From: Dipteris shenzhenensis
Taxonomy: Eukaryota > Polypodiophyta > Polypodiopsida > Gleicheniales
DNA length: 64,000 nt
Assembly: GCA_047967505.1 (NCBI GenBank)
Contig: CM106540.1
Strand: one strand, 5' to 3'
Shown: positions 37,711 to 48,050 of the stretch, one piece after another
Layout of the letters: each line of letters opens with the position of its first letter
Position numbering within the stretch: position 1 is the first letter of the stretch
Program-made: the position numbers and the translations under genes
Notes under the pieces: generated by a model
Seen by the model: only the letters and a program-made list of their open reading frames with translations
Database searches by the model: none
What the model was told of the DNA's origin: nothing

Positions 37711-39404
37711 AGTATAGAATTCTAACTCTTTCAAGGAACTAAAAAACTCTCAAGGAGCATAGGCTCTCTCTAAATAGAATTGAACTTCTTGGAAAAAAGT
37801 AAAGGAACTAGAGTAGAAGAACTAACTCACAAACCTCTCATAGGAAGAAATAGAATAAACATAAATCTCTCATAACGGGATGAAAAAATGATCACTCAAT
37901 CTTAATATCTCACACTCTCACAAGAATTACAATGTCAAAGTGGAATACAAGGGAGCTCTCATACCATGAACAAATATGAAGAGTGGGGATGAGAAGAGAG
38001 GCCATAGATAGAGAGCACACCACAAATGACTAACTGTACACTATATAAGTTGAAAAGAATGAAAATATGCATAGCCTTTTAGGGTTAGGGTTTTGAACCC
38101 TTGTGCCATTTAGCACTCTTTGTGTTAGTACTATGCATAATATAAACACATGACATTCAAATGTGTCCTTAGCACTATGCAGTGTCCCTGGCAAGAAGGG
38201 GCTTTGACCATTTACAGTGTCCACCACTTCATTTCCCTTCTTTGTTACCATCATCCTTTAGACCTACAAAACCCCTAAATCTTGAGGTGACCTAAACTTC
38301 CCCATGTTTGACTAGGGCTCTGACTAGGGCTCTTTAGACCCTTGCATGTCATGGGATAGAGATTGAGTGAGTTCAAAATTGATAGTTAAGGGATCATCCA
38401 AGCCATGCATCTTATCCCCAAATGATGGACAATCACAAGTAAAAATCACTTGCTCCTCACATATGAGATTCTCATTTTAGAACAAGGGGAAGGTAGATTG
38501 ATTACTTGTACTAGATCAATGGCTAGCTTTGAGAAAGATATTCTATTGGCACCTAAGAGGGCTAGATCAATGCCTACATCAATGGCTAGCTTTTGCATGG
38601 AAGGAGAAGGGAGCTTGAAGGATGGAGGAGAATTGGAGAAGAAGCATTGAATAAGTGTGAAGAAGGAGAGCAAACAAAGTGGCAATCAAACAGTGGATAA
38701 GGACAGGGAGGTGAATGTTGAAGGTGGCACCACATAATACAAGAGCCTTTGAAGATTTACCCTAAATCAAATTTTAGGGCACCCCCTTCTCCTCTTACCA
38801 TGTGTTCTTTTCCAAAGTCAATGCCAAAGCTACACATGAGCAGGTGGTCATGGTGTTCAATCCCCTACATGTGCACACAGTACATCATTTTGCACAAGGG
38901 GATATTTTGAGCTTCAAAGTCTCCAAAAGGTCCAAAATCTCCATATCTTCAAAGCCAGAAAGAGGCTTTTGCCTAGCAAAATCCTACAATTGGCTCTCTC
39001 CAAATTAAATCGTGAAGTCTACAAGGTTCCAAATCTCCATTCCCTTCTTCCCTCATCCTTGGAATAAAAGGGCAGTAAACTTTAGGGGAGCATAACTTTT
39101 TGCTCAAAGTCTGAATCTATAGCCTTCTACACTAAATTGGAATGTGCATTCCCTCTTCATTGTTCGTTATTCAATTGGAATTTTTGGGAAAGTTGGTGGA
39201 TGGTGGAGTCAAGAATCACCTATCAATGTGTACTAGTGTTTGAGTCATCATCAAGATGACATCAAAGGGAGATAGAAAACTGGCAAATCTAGCATAACAT
39301 ACTACACAAGAACAAAAGGATGCCATATGATTAGATGAAAGACAAAGCAATCGATATTTCTATTAAAATATGCCTCAAGAATAGAATGTTTGTCTAAGGG
39401 ATGC

Positions 39405-39720
39405 ATTTGACATGCACATTTCAGGTATGGACTATGCTGACGTCCATTTATGAGGGCAACACATTCGTCACACATCTTAACTTGAAGAGACAATTGGACA
39501 ATCTTCATTTGGAAGAAGGTGATGCCTTGCCTAAACAATCTTCATTTGGAAGAAGGTGATGCCTTGCTGGATCATCTAACCAAGATGAAAATCCTCAAGG
39601 ATATATTGACTAATGAGAAAAGTTTTGATATGGATGATGCAGAGTTTGCTCAGAGTTTGTTGAAATAATACTATAGAGTTTACCCCCATCCTTTGAGAGT
39701 CTCAAGGTGACAATGATTGG
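39405..39720 (+). pseudogene. Copia-type gag (UBN2-like) fragment
   Basis: A frame starting near 39428 reads WTMLTSIYEGNTFVTHLNLK, then RQLDNLHLEEGDA, LDHLTKMKILKDILTNEK and FAQSLLK before a TAA. Spacing and residues match the UBN2/gag region of Ty1-copia elements, which forms the capsid. A 35-bp segment (CAATCTTCATTTGGAAGAAG onward) is duplicated at about 39495-39565 and breaks the frame. No protease, RT or LTR pair is attached, so it is an isolated fragment. Confidence 0.55.
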
Positions 39721-39802
39721 CATAGGTACGGCTATAAAGTTTGACAAATCAATAAGCCTATTGATCTAATAGGGGGATCGTTGTCAAGAATCATAATCAA
39801 AA

Positions 39803-40950
39803 TTTCATGAGATACAATATATCCCATGAAACTCATATTCATTTCTAGACATAATTATGAAAATGAAAATTTGAAGAGTTATCTTGTACTTGTAAGTGCT
39901 CAATTGAATTCCTGTGTAAGTTTAGAAGGTACATGCTCTTTAGTTTCCACGCTTCCAATTTACCAAGTTGTTCCATACACATGAATCTAACTTAGGATTT
40001 CAAAAGGAATTTTGAGATATGAAAAAACCCATTTACTATGAGTTCAAAAAATAGTAAGCAATGGAGGAAATTAGAACCTATTTGAATTGTTAGTATGAAA
40101 GTCCAGAATAGGAAACTGAGTTTTCAAATCTTTGATCTTCCTTTGAAAAAACTAAAGGCCATACAACACTCACCCATGGCCCTTTGTTTATTTCAAACTA
40201 AATTATTTAAGCAATGGGCACCTCTAACTCACAACATGTTCATAAACTCCGCTAGCCATTCCACTTAAAAGATTAAAAATACCATGGATCTTCATACGCT
40301 TCTTGGTTTTCCCGATCTTCATCCTCAGCTTCTTATTGCCAAATCATATCCATGTGCCACAATGCAAAACTAATCACATCCCTTTCCCCAACCAAAAGGC
40401 TAAAAGAACCATGCATCTTCTTGCAATTATTCTTCTTCTACTCTTTCTCAATGCTAGATTGATTTTGAATATGTATCATATGTGTTATTTGAAACTGATA
40501 CATACCAAAAAAGTACTTATGAAGCACTTATTAATATTTTGAATAAGTTGTTGAAGCCCCATAGCATACACACCATCTTACAAGAACTTTGAGGATAAAT
40601 GAGGGATAGACATCATGAAAAGACTTGATAGGAATCATATAAAAATCGTCATGAGTATAAGATGATATATCCATAAAAAGTCATATTCATTTTTTAACAT
40701 ATTATTTATCAAAAAGATATTTCACAATTTTTGTACATCTAAGTGCTCAATCAAGGTCCTTAGAAAGTACATGTTTTTTAGTTCCAATGCTTCAGAGTTA
40801 GCAAGTTGTGCCATCCCCATGAACCTAACTCAAGCAAATTTATCAGACAAAAAACTTATTTATTGTGAGTTCATCAGAAGACGTTAAGGAATGGGGGAAA
40901 TTAGAATCTATATGAATTATTAGTACACAAATCAACAATAGGAAACTATC
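39803..40950. repeat. Pair of diverged direct repeats, each about 315 bp
   Basis: 39803-40122 and about 40640-40950 share an ordered series of motifs (CATGAG, TCATATTCATTT, AAGTGCTCAAT, TTAGTTCCAATGCTTC-like, CAAGTTGTxCCATxCxCATGAA, TTATTGTGAGTTCA-like, GGAAATTAGAA, CAATAGGAAACT) with many substitutions. The roughly 520 bp between them holds no gene. They could be old LTRs of a collapsed element: the gag fragment lies directly upstream of the first copy. Confidence 0.6.
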
Positions 40951-41064
40951 ATAAATTTTATACCAGGAGCCACAAATTTGATTCTCTAAGAGACTCCTAT
41001 ATAGGCTCACATTTAGCCCCAAAGCAACTCAAACAATAATATACACTGAGTCCCTTCGGAACCC

Positions 41065-41096
41065 CATTAGGAAAAAAGGGAGCTCATTTTGGGGCC
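41065..41096 (+). repeat. Left terminal inverted repeat
   Basis: 32 bp, CATTAGGAAAAAAGGG...TTTTGGGGCC, an exact reverse complement of 47014-47045. Confidence 0.9.
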
Positions 41097-41922
41097 CTGT
41101 AAGAAATTCACTATTTTTTGATTTATTTCTCTCCTAAAAGACCTCAAAAATAGTAAAATACGAAAACGTGGCTCAGAACTGTCAATAAGGACTACAGAAC
41201 TGTCAATTCAGAAAGGAATAAGATAATCTTTTGTCTGACTAACACGATTTTGCATTAAATATCTCCTTAGATTTTTTTTTGTTTACCAAAGATTCCGCAT
41301 CTCTTTTGCCGACATGTGCAGGCCTTTCATAAAGAATCCATCACTGAACTTGGTGATTGCAAGTTTTCAAAATATTTACATGGATACCGCCACACTTCCA
41401 CGATTCATGTTACAAAATGACTATGAGATTGACAAGCAAACTTCGCAACCTCAGAAGCACAAAAAATGGCCGATACTAGTGAGTCACTATCTCAGAAGAA
41501 GCGATTATACCATCTTCACATCGACTTAGAAGAACAATATGCTCCAGCACAAAAAAGACGAAAGGATACGGTGCTGAATGCTCAATAGCGGGAAAATATG
41601 AGAAGAGAAGGGCTTCAACATATTGACTAATGGTGCGATGGAAGCATATATCCAAAATGTCAAGTAAAAAACTCTACACCTCCATTTGTCAATCCCACCA
41701 CATTACTGAGGTTTGCCGGGGATGGACAAAATGGACTTCTTGGTTATATACATCATTGACTGAAGCGAGTTCGAAGTATTTTAGTGTGCAGTCAGAGAAA
41801 CACATATGGTGGCTGGGCTTAGTGGCTGGGCTTAGGTATGATCATTTTTTGTTTTGTACTTGATTTTGGTCATTGTTTTCAAATCTATTATAGTAAGACT
41901 TTTGTTTTCTATAATCTGGCAG

Positions 41923-43004
41923 GTGAAGACAGAAGACCATGAAACACTAGATTGGGTGTTTCACCACATGGAAATACCAAGAATAATCAAAAGACAAGTG
42001 CAAGGCAAGAATCTCCATGTTGCAAAAAAAGGTGATTTTCAAGTAGAGTGGCACATGGCCAGGGATCTTAAAACACTTAACTGCATGTATAACGTTAGTA
42101 AAGGAGGCAACTCAAAGTCTCCTTGTCTTTACTGCAAAGAATCAGCTCAAGTAATGGATTCCAAATGGTGGAAGAGAGCACCTAATAGAGATAAAGTTGA
42201 CCCTGACTTCAAGGCCATTCTGGACATTCCACTATGTAATGTTCACATCTGCACATTGCATGGTCTATGTCGAATTATTGAGAAATTGGTATTTTTGTAT
42301 ATTGGATTTGCTTGGAAACTCCGTCCCGAAAAAAATAGAAAGGATGCTCTTCAAGCATTGGAAAAAGTGTTATCCGATATAGGTCTGCATAGAGGAGATG
42401 TTCAAATCACAAAGGATTTTAAAAAGTCTACCAATGGCAAGGAGGTACCAATCAAGCCCTCTATTGGTGGTGTTAAGGCAAGAAGATTCTTGTCTCGACC
42501 CAAACACAGTAAGCAAGTAAGGCAAGGTAGAACAGTTTCAAAGATTAAATATGGATTGTGGAAGCAAGTCCATAATGCTGTGAAAGATCATGAGGCAGAT
42601 GGGGAAGCATGAAATGTGAAGGTAGAGGTGTGGAGGTCTCTTGATCAACTCTTCATGTTATGTGACAAAGTAACATGGACAAAGAGTGATTACAAGAACT
42701 TTGAGGAGGCAATTAAACATTTTGGGAAGTCAATGAAAGATGCGTGGACAGCCTGCAATATAACTCACTACATGGTAAGGTTCTGTCTTCTTCTTTTACT
42801 TGTGTGATCCTCTTTTTTTTATTACTTACTATGCATTCTTATGTCTTACAGCATATCATCTACAACCACCTTTCATATTTTGTCAAAAAGTATGGATGCC
42901 CAGCAATTTCGTCTACCCAAGGCATGGAGAAGTCTTACTACATGGCACGTAATGCATTTTTCAGACACATACAACACTATGGAGGGTGTACATGGCAGGA
43001 AGGG
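41923..43004 (+). pseudogene. Transposase-like region of the TIR element
   Basis: After a 3' splice site (TAATCTGGCAG|GTGAAG, exon from 41923) the frame reads LDWVFHHMEIPRIIKRQVQG, FQVEWHMARDLKTLNCMYNV, GGNSKSPCLYCK, and CNVHICTLHGLCRIIEKLV. The Asp in the ARDLK motif, the CLYC pair and the later HxC..H residues have the look of an RNase-H-type transposase core with a Zn-binding insertion. This is inference; no superfamily is assigned. A TGA at 42610 interrupts the frame, which then continues (EVWRSLDQLFMLCDKVTWTK) to an intron at 42775-42851 (ATG|GTAAGG...TCTTACAG|CATATC). The next exon reads YFVKKYGCPAISSTQGMEKS and MARNAFFRHIQHYGG and stops with TAA at about 43004. Upstream (41314-41640) only short frames remain. 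Confidence 0.5.
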
Positions 43005-43011
43005 TAAGCCA

Positions 43012-43316
43012 ATGAGCCTGCTCCAGCAAAAGGCCAAGAGATTGAATCATGGTGCAGGTGTGCTAAGGGAGATCAGGAAGCAACAGAAAGCTATAGGCTT
43101 TGCAATCCCCAAGGCACCTTTTCAAAGATTGGTGAAAGAAATATGTGATAGTTGGCACCTTGGGTTCAGGTGGAACAGGACTGCCATTCTTTCCTTACAG
43201 GAAATGGCAGAGGATTACTTGGAAAATATTTTGAAGATGCAATGCTGGTAGCAGCCCATGTTCACAGGGTGACTGTGATGGCCAAAGACTTCAACACTTT
43301 GTCCAAAGTGAGATGG
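43012..43316 (+). pseudogene. Histone H3 / CenH3-like histone-fold domain inside the transposon
   Basis: In frame from an ATG at 43012 the sequence reads MSLLQQKAKRLN, then (from 43051) GAGVLREIRKQQKAIG, FAIPKAPFQRLVKEIC, GFRWNRTAILSLQEMAEDYL. After a one-base frameshift near 43225-43232 it continues FEDAMLVAAHVHRVTVMAKD and FNTLSKVRW. This aligns without gaps, apart from the frameshift, to alpha-N, alpha-1, loop 1, alpha-2 and alpha-3 of histone H3, by eye at about 40 percent identity. Several residues are those of CENP-A/CenH3 rather than canonical H3: IP before the alpha-1 PF, Trp in loop 1 (RW where H3 has RF), EDYL, FEDAML and KDF. Loop 1 lacks the two-residue insertion of plant CenH3. 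The usual long Lys/Arg tail is absent or lies in another frame. The downstream frame runs on into the Ulp1-like part, so this may be one domain of a fusion protein. The frameshift makes this copy a pseudogene. Confidence 0.8.
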
Positions 43317-45015
43317 AGTTATGACAAGCTTGTTCATCCTGTGGAATGGCAGGACATAAAGATGAGAGACATATTATTAATTCCACCTACAAGGAAGTTG
43401 AAGGTAGATGAGGTTAAGGTTGTTGAAGTAACCCACTCTCAAAACACCAGAGGGAAGGCTGCTTATGAGGAGTCACTGAAGCAGTAAATAAAAGAAACAA
43501 GATCTATTATAGATGTGGAGACTGGAAAGAGGGAGCTGCAGATACAAAGAAGGTTGCAGGAGCTGGGCCCTAATAAAGTTGTCCATATTGAGGATGAATT
43601 TTCAATGAATGATTTTGACTTGACAAAACCATGCTTGGCAGCATTGGCTCATAAGAATGAGTATTGCTCAGATACTATCATTCTTGCAATGCTCTAGTAA
43701 GTGTCTATTATTTTATATTTTTTGCAAAACAATCCTTCTTGTACCTCCTTTATACCCTACCCTAATTATTTTTTCGTCCTATCCAGCATGATGAGAAGCT
43801 GGCTTCACCCCTCTGTATAGCATACAGTCCATATTATTGATCCTGCCATTTCTTCTAAGTTAAGAGATGCAAAGGAAACTCCCATCGGTATTTTCAACTA
43901 GTTCAGACACTGTAATTTTGAAGTTATCGATGTTTTGCTACTTCCATACCATAACAGGTATGTGGGTGACTGCTTCTTTTGAGATTCTTCTTTAAGGTTG
44001 AGAACTCTTGTAGCCTTTGATTTCTTAATGCTTTTTTCCTTACGCAGTGACCATTGGAGTTTTGTTTCTATTGACATCCAGCAGAAGCAATGCTTTATAT
44101 TCAACTCTCTTAAAAACATACATAGAGAGCTGAAATTGTAAGTGGTGTGTGTGCTTTTTGAACTTAAAACTTCATTATTTTGACATCATACTAACTAAAT
44201 TATATGTATTGCAGTTATATTAGAAGGCTTCTAGATGCATTGGATCACTGTCCTCCTAATGTCTCTCTTTTGGATTCAATAGAGCCAATAATTCTAGAGG
44301 TAAAAAGTCGTTCCCTCTACTGATGTCTATTTCATGCTATGCCTTTGAACTTATTGAATAATTTTGTTTTGTTCAGATGTTAACAGTTTTTAACATATCT
44401 TTCCAACTGTACAGAGACCACAACAAGATGATTCAAGTAGCTACGGATGGAGAGTGCTAATCAGTGCCAAATATCTACTTTCAAGCTATTTTGAGAAAGA
44501 ATAGCCAGACCTTGTAAGAAAAAATAATTTTCATTTAGCTTGAAGATAATTGATAGTGATACAAAGTGTTCTAAATCATCATATGCCATTGCAGATGAAA
44601 GAAGATAGCTTCAGCTCAAACTATGTCTATAATTTCAGAGCTCATACAATTTGGAAGTTTTTGAGCTATGCCTCCCCCAAACTTATTGTACCAGCTACTG
44701 TCGAGTTGGGAGAGAGCTCTAAAGTACGAGAAGGTGTCATATACCTTGATGCCACAGATAAAGCTGATGTGGTGCCACAGGAACAAGGACCTAGTGCTGA
44801 TGAGGAGAAGCCACAGGAACAAGGACCTGCTGCTGATGTTGTTGAGGAAAAGATGGAGCAGCAGCAAACAGATGCTCTTGGGACAGTAGAGGAGACAATG
44901 GAGCAGCACTAACATACTGTACAGGACAGGATGGAGCAGCAGAAAACAGATTCTCCAAAAAATGATGATAGGGAGAGCTTGGACCATGTAGAGCAGCAAG
45001 CTATAGATAAATAGA
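43317..45015 (+). pseudogene. Ulp1/C48-like protease domain, multi-exon, catalytic Cys lost
   Basis: The frame of the second half of the H3-like domain continues through a TAA near 43487 into FSMNDFDLTKPCLAALAHKN and then across introns with good borders: 43697-43786, 43958-44047, 44138-44214, 44300-44414 and 44515-44594. Exon 44048-44137 gives DHWSFVSIDIQQKQCFIFNS and exon 44415 gives PQQDDSSSYGWRVLIS. This is the H...D/N...Q...C layout of SUMO/Nedd8-type C48 proteases: His-Trp is kept, Asn stands where Asp is usual, and the position expected to be Cys is Tyr (TAC). In-frame TAGs occur at about 43820, 43900 and 44503. The C-terminal exon (44595 on) is Glu/Gln-rich with a repeated (P)QEQGP(S/A)AD and EEKMEQQ motif. 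Family members cleave SUMO-like modifiers; here activity is unlikely. Confidence 0.65.
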
Positions 45016-45217
45016 AAATGGTTGTCAAGAATATGTTCTACATGTACAACTAAACACTTCTGTACAAAATTTTACTTGATTAGATACAAAACCTTTGTTT
45101 ATGGAGTCTGTGTTATCTCAATTTTTAAATTTTCAATGTCTTTGCATTTTATTGAGCTCTCTCTTCTTTTGAGCACTTGCAAAAAAGCAATATGAATCAA
45201 TAGAATAAAGTAAACTA

Positions 45218-46553
45218 ATAGCAGTGCTTAATGAGACTGTGCTTAATGAGACTAGGATAAATCAGATGGTGTACCTTTTTATTGTTGTAGATAAATAAAA
45301 AGTCGTTTGAAATAGAACCTTTTGTCTCAAACAGAATGTCATTGTGTAATTGAGCTAGAGAGCAACATTCTCTTAATGAGATATTGACTAGCACATCACC
45401 ATTCTCAACAACATCAATATCAAGAAGTTTATTTTCTGCACTAAAAGAATCTTTATCTTGATCCATTGGGACTAGTTTTGTGCCTAGCATTCGACTGCGC
45501 TTATAATAAAAAGAAAAAATAAAATTTTGTGATGCAACCATGTACTTCAATTGCATAGAAGGTTGGACAACCTCACAAAACACTGAACTACATGTCTTCT
45601 TATCCCAACCTTTATCCAAAAATTGTGGCATGCATGCCGAACTGGTTGCTTTAACTATGAACATTGTTTTTGAAACCTTCACTGGAAAGGTATCAAACAA
45701 GTCCACAAAAACTGTGAGAGGCATGCATAAAGAAATTTTTATTATCCTTGTGGCAATATTGGGCCTTAGAGCTTTCTGTACTTCTTTAAAAAGCTTGGCC
45801 CTATATGCCTCTGTAACACTAGAATGTGGGTGAGGCTAATCCACTGAATTCTATGCCGGAAGGTCTTGTTTCCTTAACACACCATGTGTGTTAGCATTGT
45901 CCAGCAACTGATAAAAATGATCAGTAAAAAATATACCCGATTGAGCTAGCTCTATTGCACATCGATCTTGGTATTGTTGTTCTCCTATCGATCCATGCAG
46001 AACATCTCTAAATCCTAGAATACAATCGATGTTTTGCCATGTCTCATATGATGAAGGGTATAAATCTGAAATAAAACAACACAAGAATGTCAATAAGCAA
46101 AGAAAGAAAGCTTCATCTTAAAAATCCATACACCTCGTAAAGAAAAAAACCACAATAGAAAAATATACAATTAGGCCTGTGTTGCGGAAGATCATTTGGA
46201 TAGTCTCGCAAGACAAGTTCTTTATGCATATACACATGCTGAATCAAAACTTCTTTCACCGATATCTTCCCTCTGGTGATTTTAAAATCTCATACTCTTC
46301 CCTTCCATGACACTAAGAAAATGTTTTTTGTCTGGGGTCTTTTTCTTTTGCTAGGTTGCATGAGCACCCATGCTCCTTTCGAAACACTAAACCTTTCCTA
46401 AGTTCCTTCCGTTTTGACTGTACTTGAATTCTCTACCGAAGAAATAGAAGAAGCAGGTCGATGGGGTAAGGATGTGTGGTATAATTCTGCCTTCATAGCA
46501 TTATCATCCACAGAGCGTCTTCCACAAGAACGGCCATGGTTTTTATTCACCAT
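45218..46553 (-). pseudogene. Second gene of the TIR element, unknown family
   Basis: The minus-strand ATG at 46553 opens MVNKNHGRSCGRRSVDDNAM, with TAG and TGA stops further on, then ISVKEVLIQHVYMHKELVLR and DYPNDLPQHRP. An intron ends with TTGTTTTATTTCAG at about 46066. The next exon reads GSIGEQQYQDRCAIELAQSG and, after two TAGs, VTEAYRAKLFKEVQKALRPN, CMPLTVFVDLFDTFPVKVSK, and near the end NGDVLVNISLRECCSLAQLH followed by ILFETKGSISNDFLFIYNNK. That last part has the look of a ubiquitin-like or PB1-like fold, which is speculation. No family recognised. It converges on the plus-strand gene. All four internal stops are TAG or TGA. Confidence 0.5.
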
Positions 46554-47013
46554 GGAGACCTTCTGAATCTGTAACAATAGCAAAGTAATGTAAACAAGAT
46601 AACAAATTGAAGTTTCAAGAAAGAGAAAGTGGGCAGACAGACAGTTGACAAGAAACATCTTACTCTATGCCAAACAGGATCAAGGGAGCAGTTTTGGAAA
46701 AGAAGAGGCTACTGCACAATGAGGCAGTGGTGTAGAATGGTAGACCTTTTGAAGGAAAGGCGGCACAACATTTCAAAGTTGAAAGGAAGGTGGAAGCGGG
46801 AAGGCCCTTGTCAGATAAAATGTCAGACTAGATTCTATCTTCTTATCCAAAGATCTTGTGAGAATAAAAAACCAATCTCCACATTAATGTAGCACGCTTG
46901 TACCTACATAAAGTATTGTTTCTTTTTTCTATTTTCTCTTATTTTCATGAATTTCCAACGTTACGTTGGCCCTGTATTGATTAGTTGAGAGCTTATTTTT
47001 CCAAACCGTAAAA

Positions 47014-47045
47014 GGCCCCAAAATGAGCTCCCTTTTTTCCTAATG
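47014..47045 (-). repeat. Right terminal inverted repeat
   Basis: 32 bp, GGCCCCAAAATGAGCTCCC...CCTAATG, an exact reverse complement of 41065-41096. Confidence 0.9.
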
Positions 47046-47559
47046 AAACATGGACTATAATATAAGTCACTAAATGACTCAAATTTAGAGAGTTTTATCT
47101 TTATTGTATGGAATGAAGAGTTTGAGCCCTACAAATTCCTACAAGCTCCCTAAAACACATGTAAATCTAACAAGGGTTGAGACCTTAGAACTCCTCATCA
47201 ACTACAACTCCTATATGTGCATATCCCAACCTCATCATTGCTATCACCCTGATCCACATCTGATCCTATTGCATCCATTGCATCTATTGCAATGGGATCG
47301 TAGCCCTTGTTTTTGCAAGTGAATACAAGGCGTTAGTTCATAAAAACACCTATTCTTCCTTGTAATATCTAAGAAGTGGAAATTACATGCCAAAATAAAT
47401 TTCAAGCAAATTAAGCTCTACTCAATGAGAATACCTCTATGGAAGGCTCCATCCTAGGACCTAATCAAACAATTTTGTGTCTTTATACAATTTAATTCCA
47501 CAACATAGTCCTTAAAAAGTTAGAAGTTGTTGAAATATTATTTTACATACATACATACA

Positions 47560-47568
47560 TGTATATGT

Positions 47569-47603
<35 letters not shown>

Positions 47604-47615
47604 ATACACACACAC

Positions 47616-47658
<43 letters not shown>

Positions 47659-48050
47659 AGAGAGAGAGAGAGAGAGAGATGATATATATATGATATGTAT
47701 ATGTGTGTGTGTGTGTGCGCGCGCGCGCATATGCACATATGTATATATGCATATGCATATGTATATGTATATATGTCTATGTCTATGTATATGTGTGTGT
47801 GTGTGTGTGTATGCATACACATACACATACATATACACATAAAATGACATTTTATGTGTATGTGTACACATAAAACATACACATACACACAAAATGCCAT
47901 TTTATGTGTGTGTATGTGAATGTGTTGCTCTTTGAAAACATATGCATACACATAAAATGCCATTTTATGTGTGTGAGTATGTGAATGTGCTGCTCTTTTT
48001 TGGTGAAAACATATGCATACACATAAAATGGCATTTTATGCCTCTTTACA
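47560..48050. repeat. (CA/TG)n microsatellites and palindromic minisatellite
   Basis: (AC)n, (AT)n, (TG)n, (GA)n and (GC)n runs fill 47568-47820; an AC run followed by a TG run forms an inverted repeat. From about 47835 to 48040 CATAAAATG(C/G)CATTTTATG is repeated four times with spacers that include GTGAATGTG(T/C)TGCTCTTT and AAAACATATGCATACA. Each CATAAAATGxCATTTTATG is itself palindromic. Open frames here are repeat artefacts. Confidence 0.9.

Larger units (their letters stand above)
41065..47045. mobile_element. 6-kb TIR DNA transposon carrying H3-like and Ulp1-like domains
   Basis: A 32-bp sequence beginning CATTAGGAAAAAAGGG at 41065-41096 is perfectly inverted at 47014-47045. Beyond it the two flanks retain only weak inverted similarity (GAGTCCC... 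against a TAGTCCATG-type match), so the true ends may lie slightly further out, and I see no clear target duplication. Inside are a multi-exon plus-strand gene (transposase-like, histone H3-like, Ulp1-like) and a convergent minus-strand gene. Both have in-frame stops, so the copy is dead. Ulp1-type proteases are known cargo of several plant DNA transposon families, including some Mutator-like elements. The transposase region did not match a superfamily I could name. Confidence 0.8.

Noticed and set aside
37480-37734. Val/Cys and Arg/Glu dipeptide frames
   Set aside because: Translation of (GT)n and (GA)n.
38080-38098. TTTTAGGGTTAGGGTTTTG resembling plant telomere repeat
   Set aside because: Only about two units, imperfect, in otherwise ordinary DNA; chance is sufficient.
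47512-47963. His/Thr- and Tyr/Cys-rich frames over the CA/TG repeats
   Set aside because: Pure microsatellite translation.
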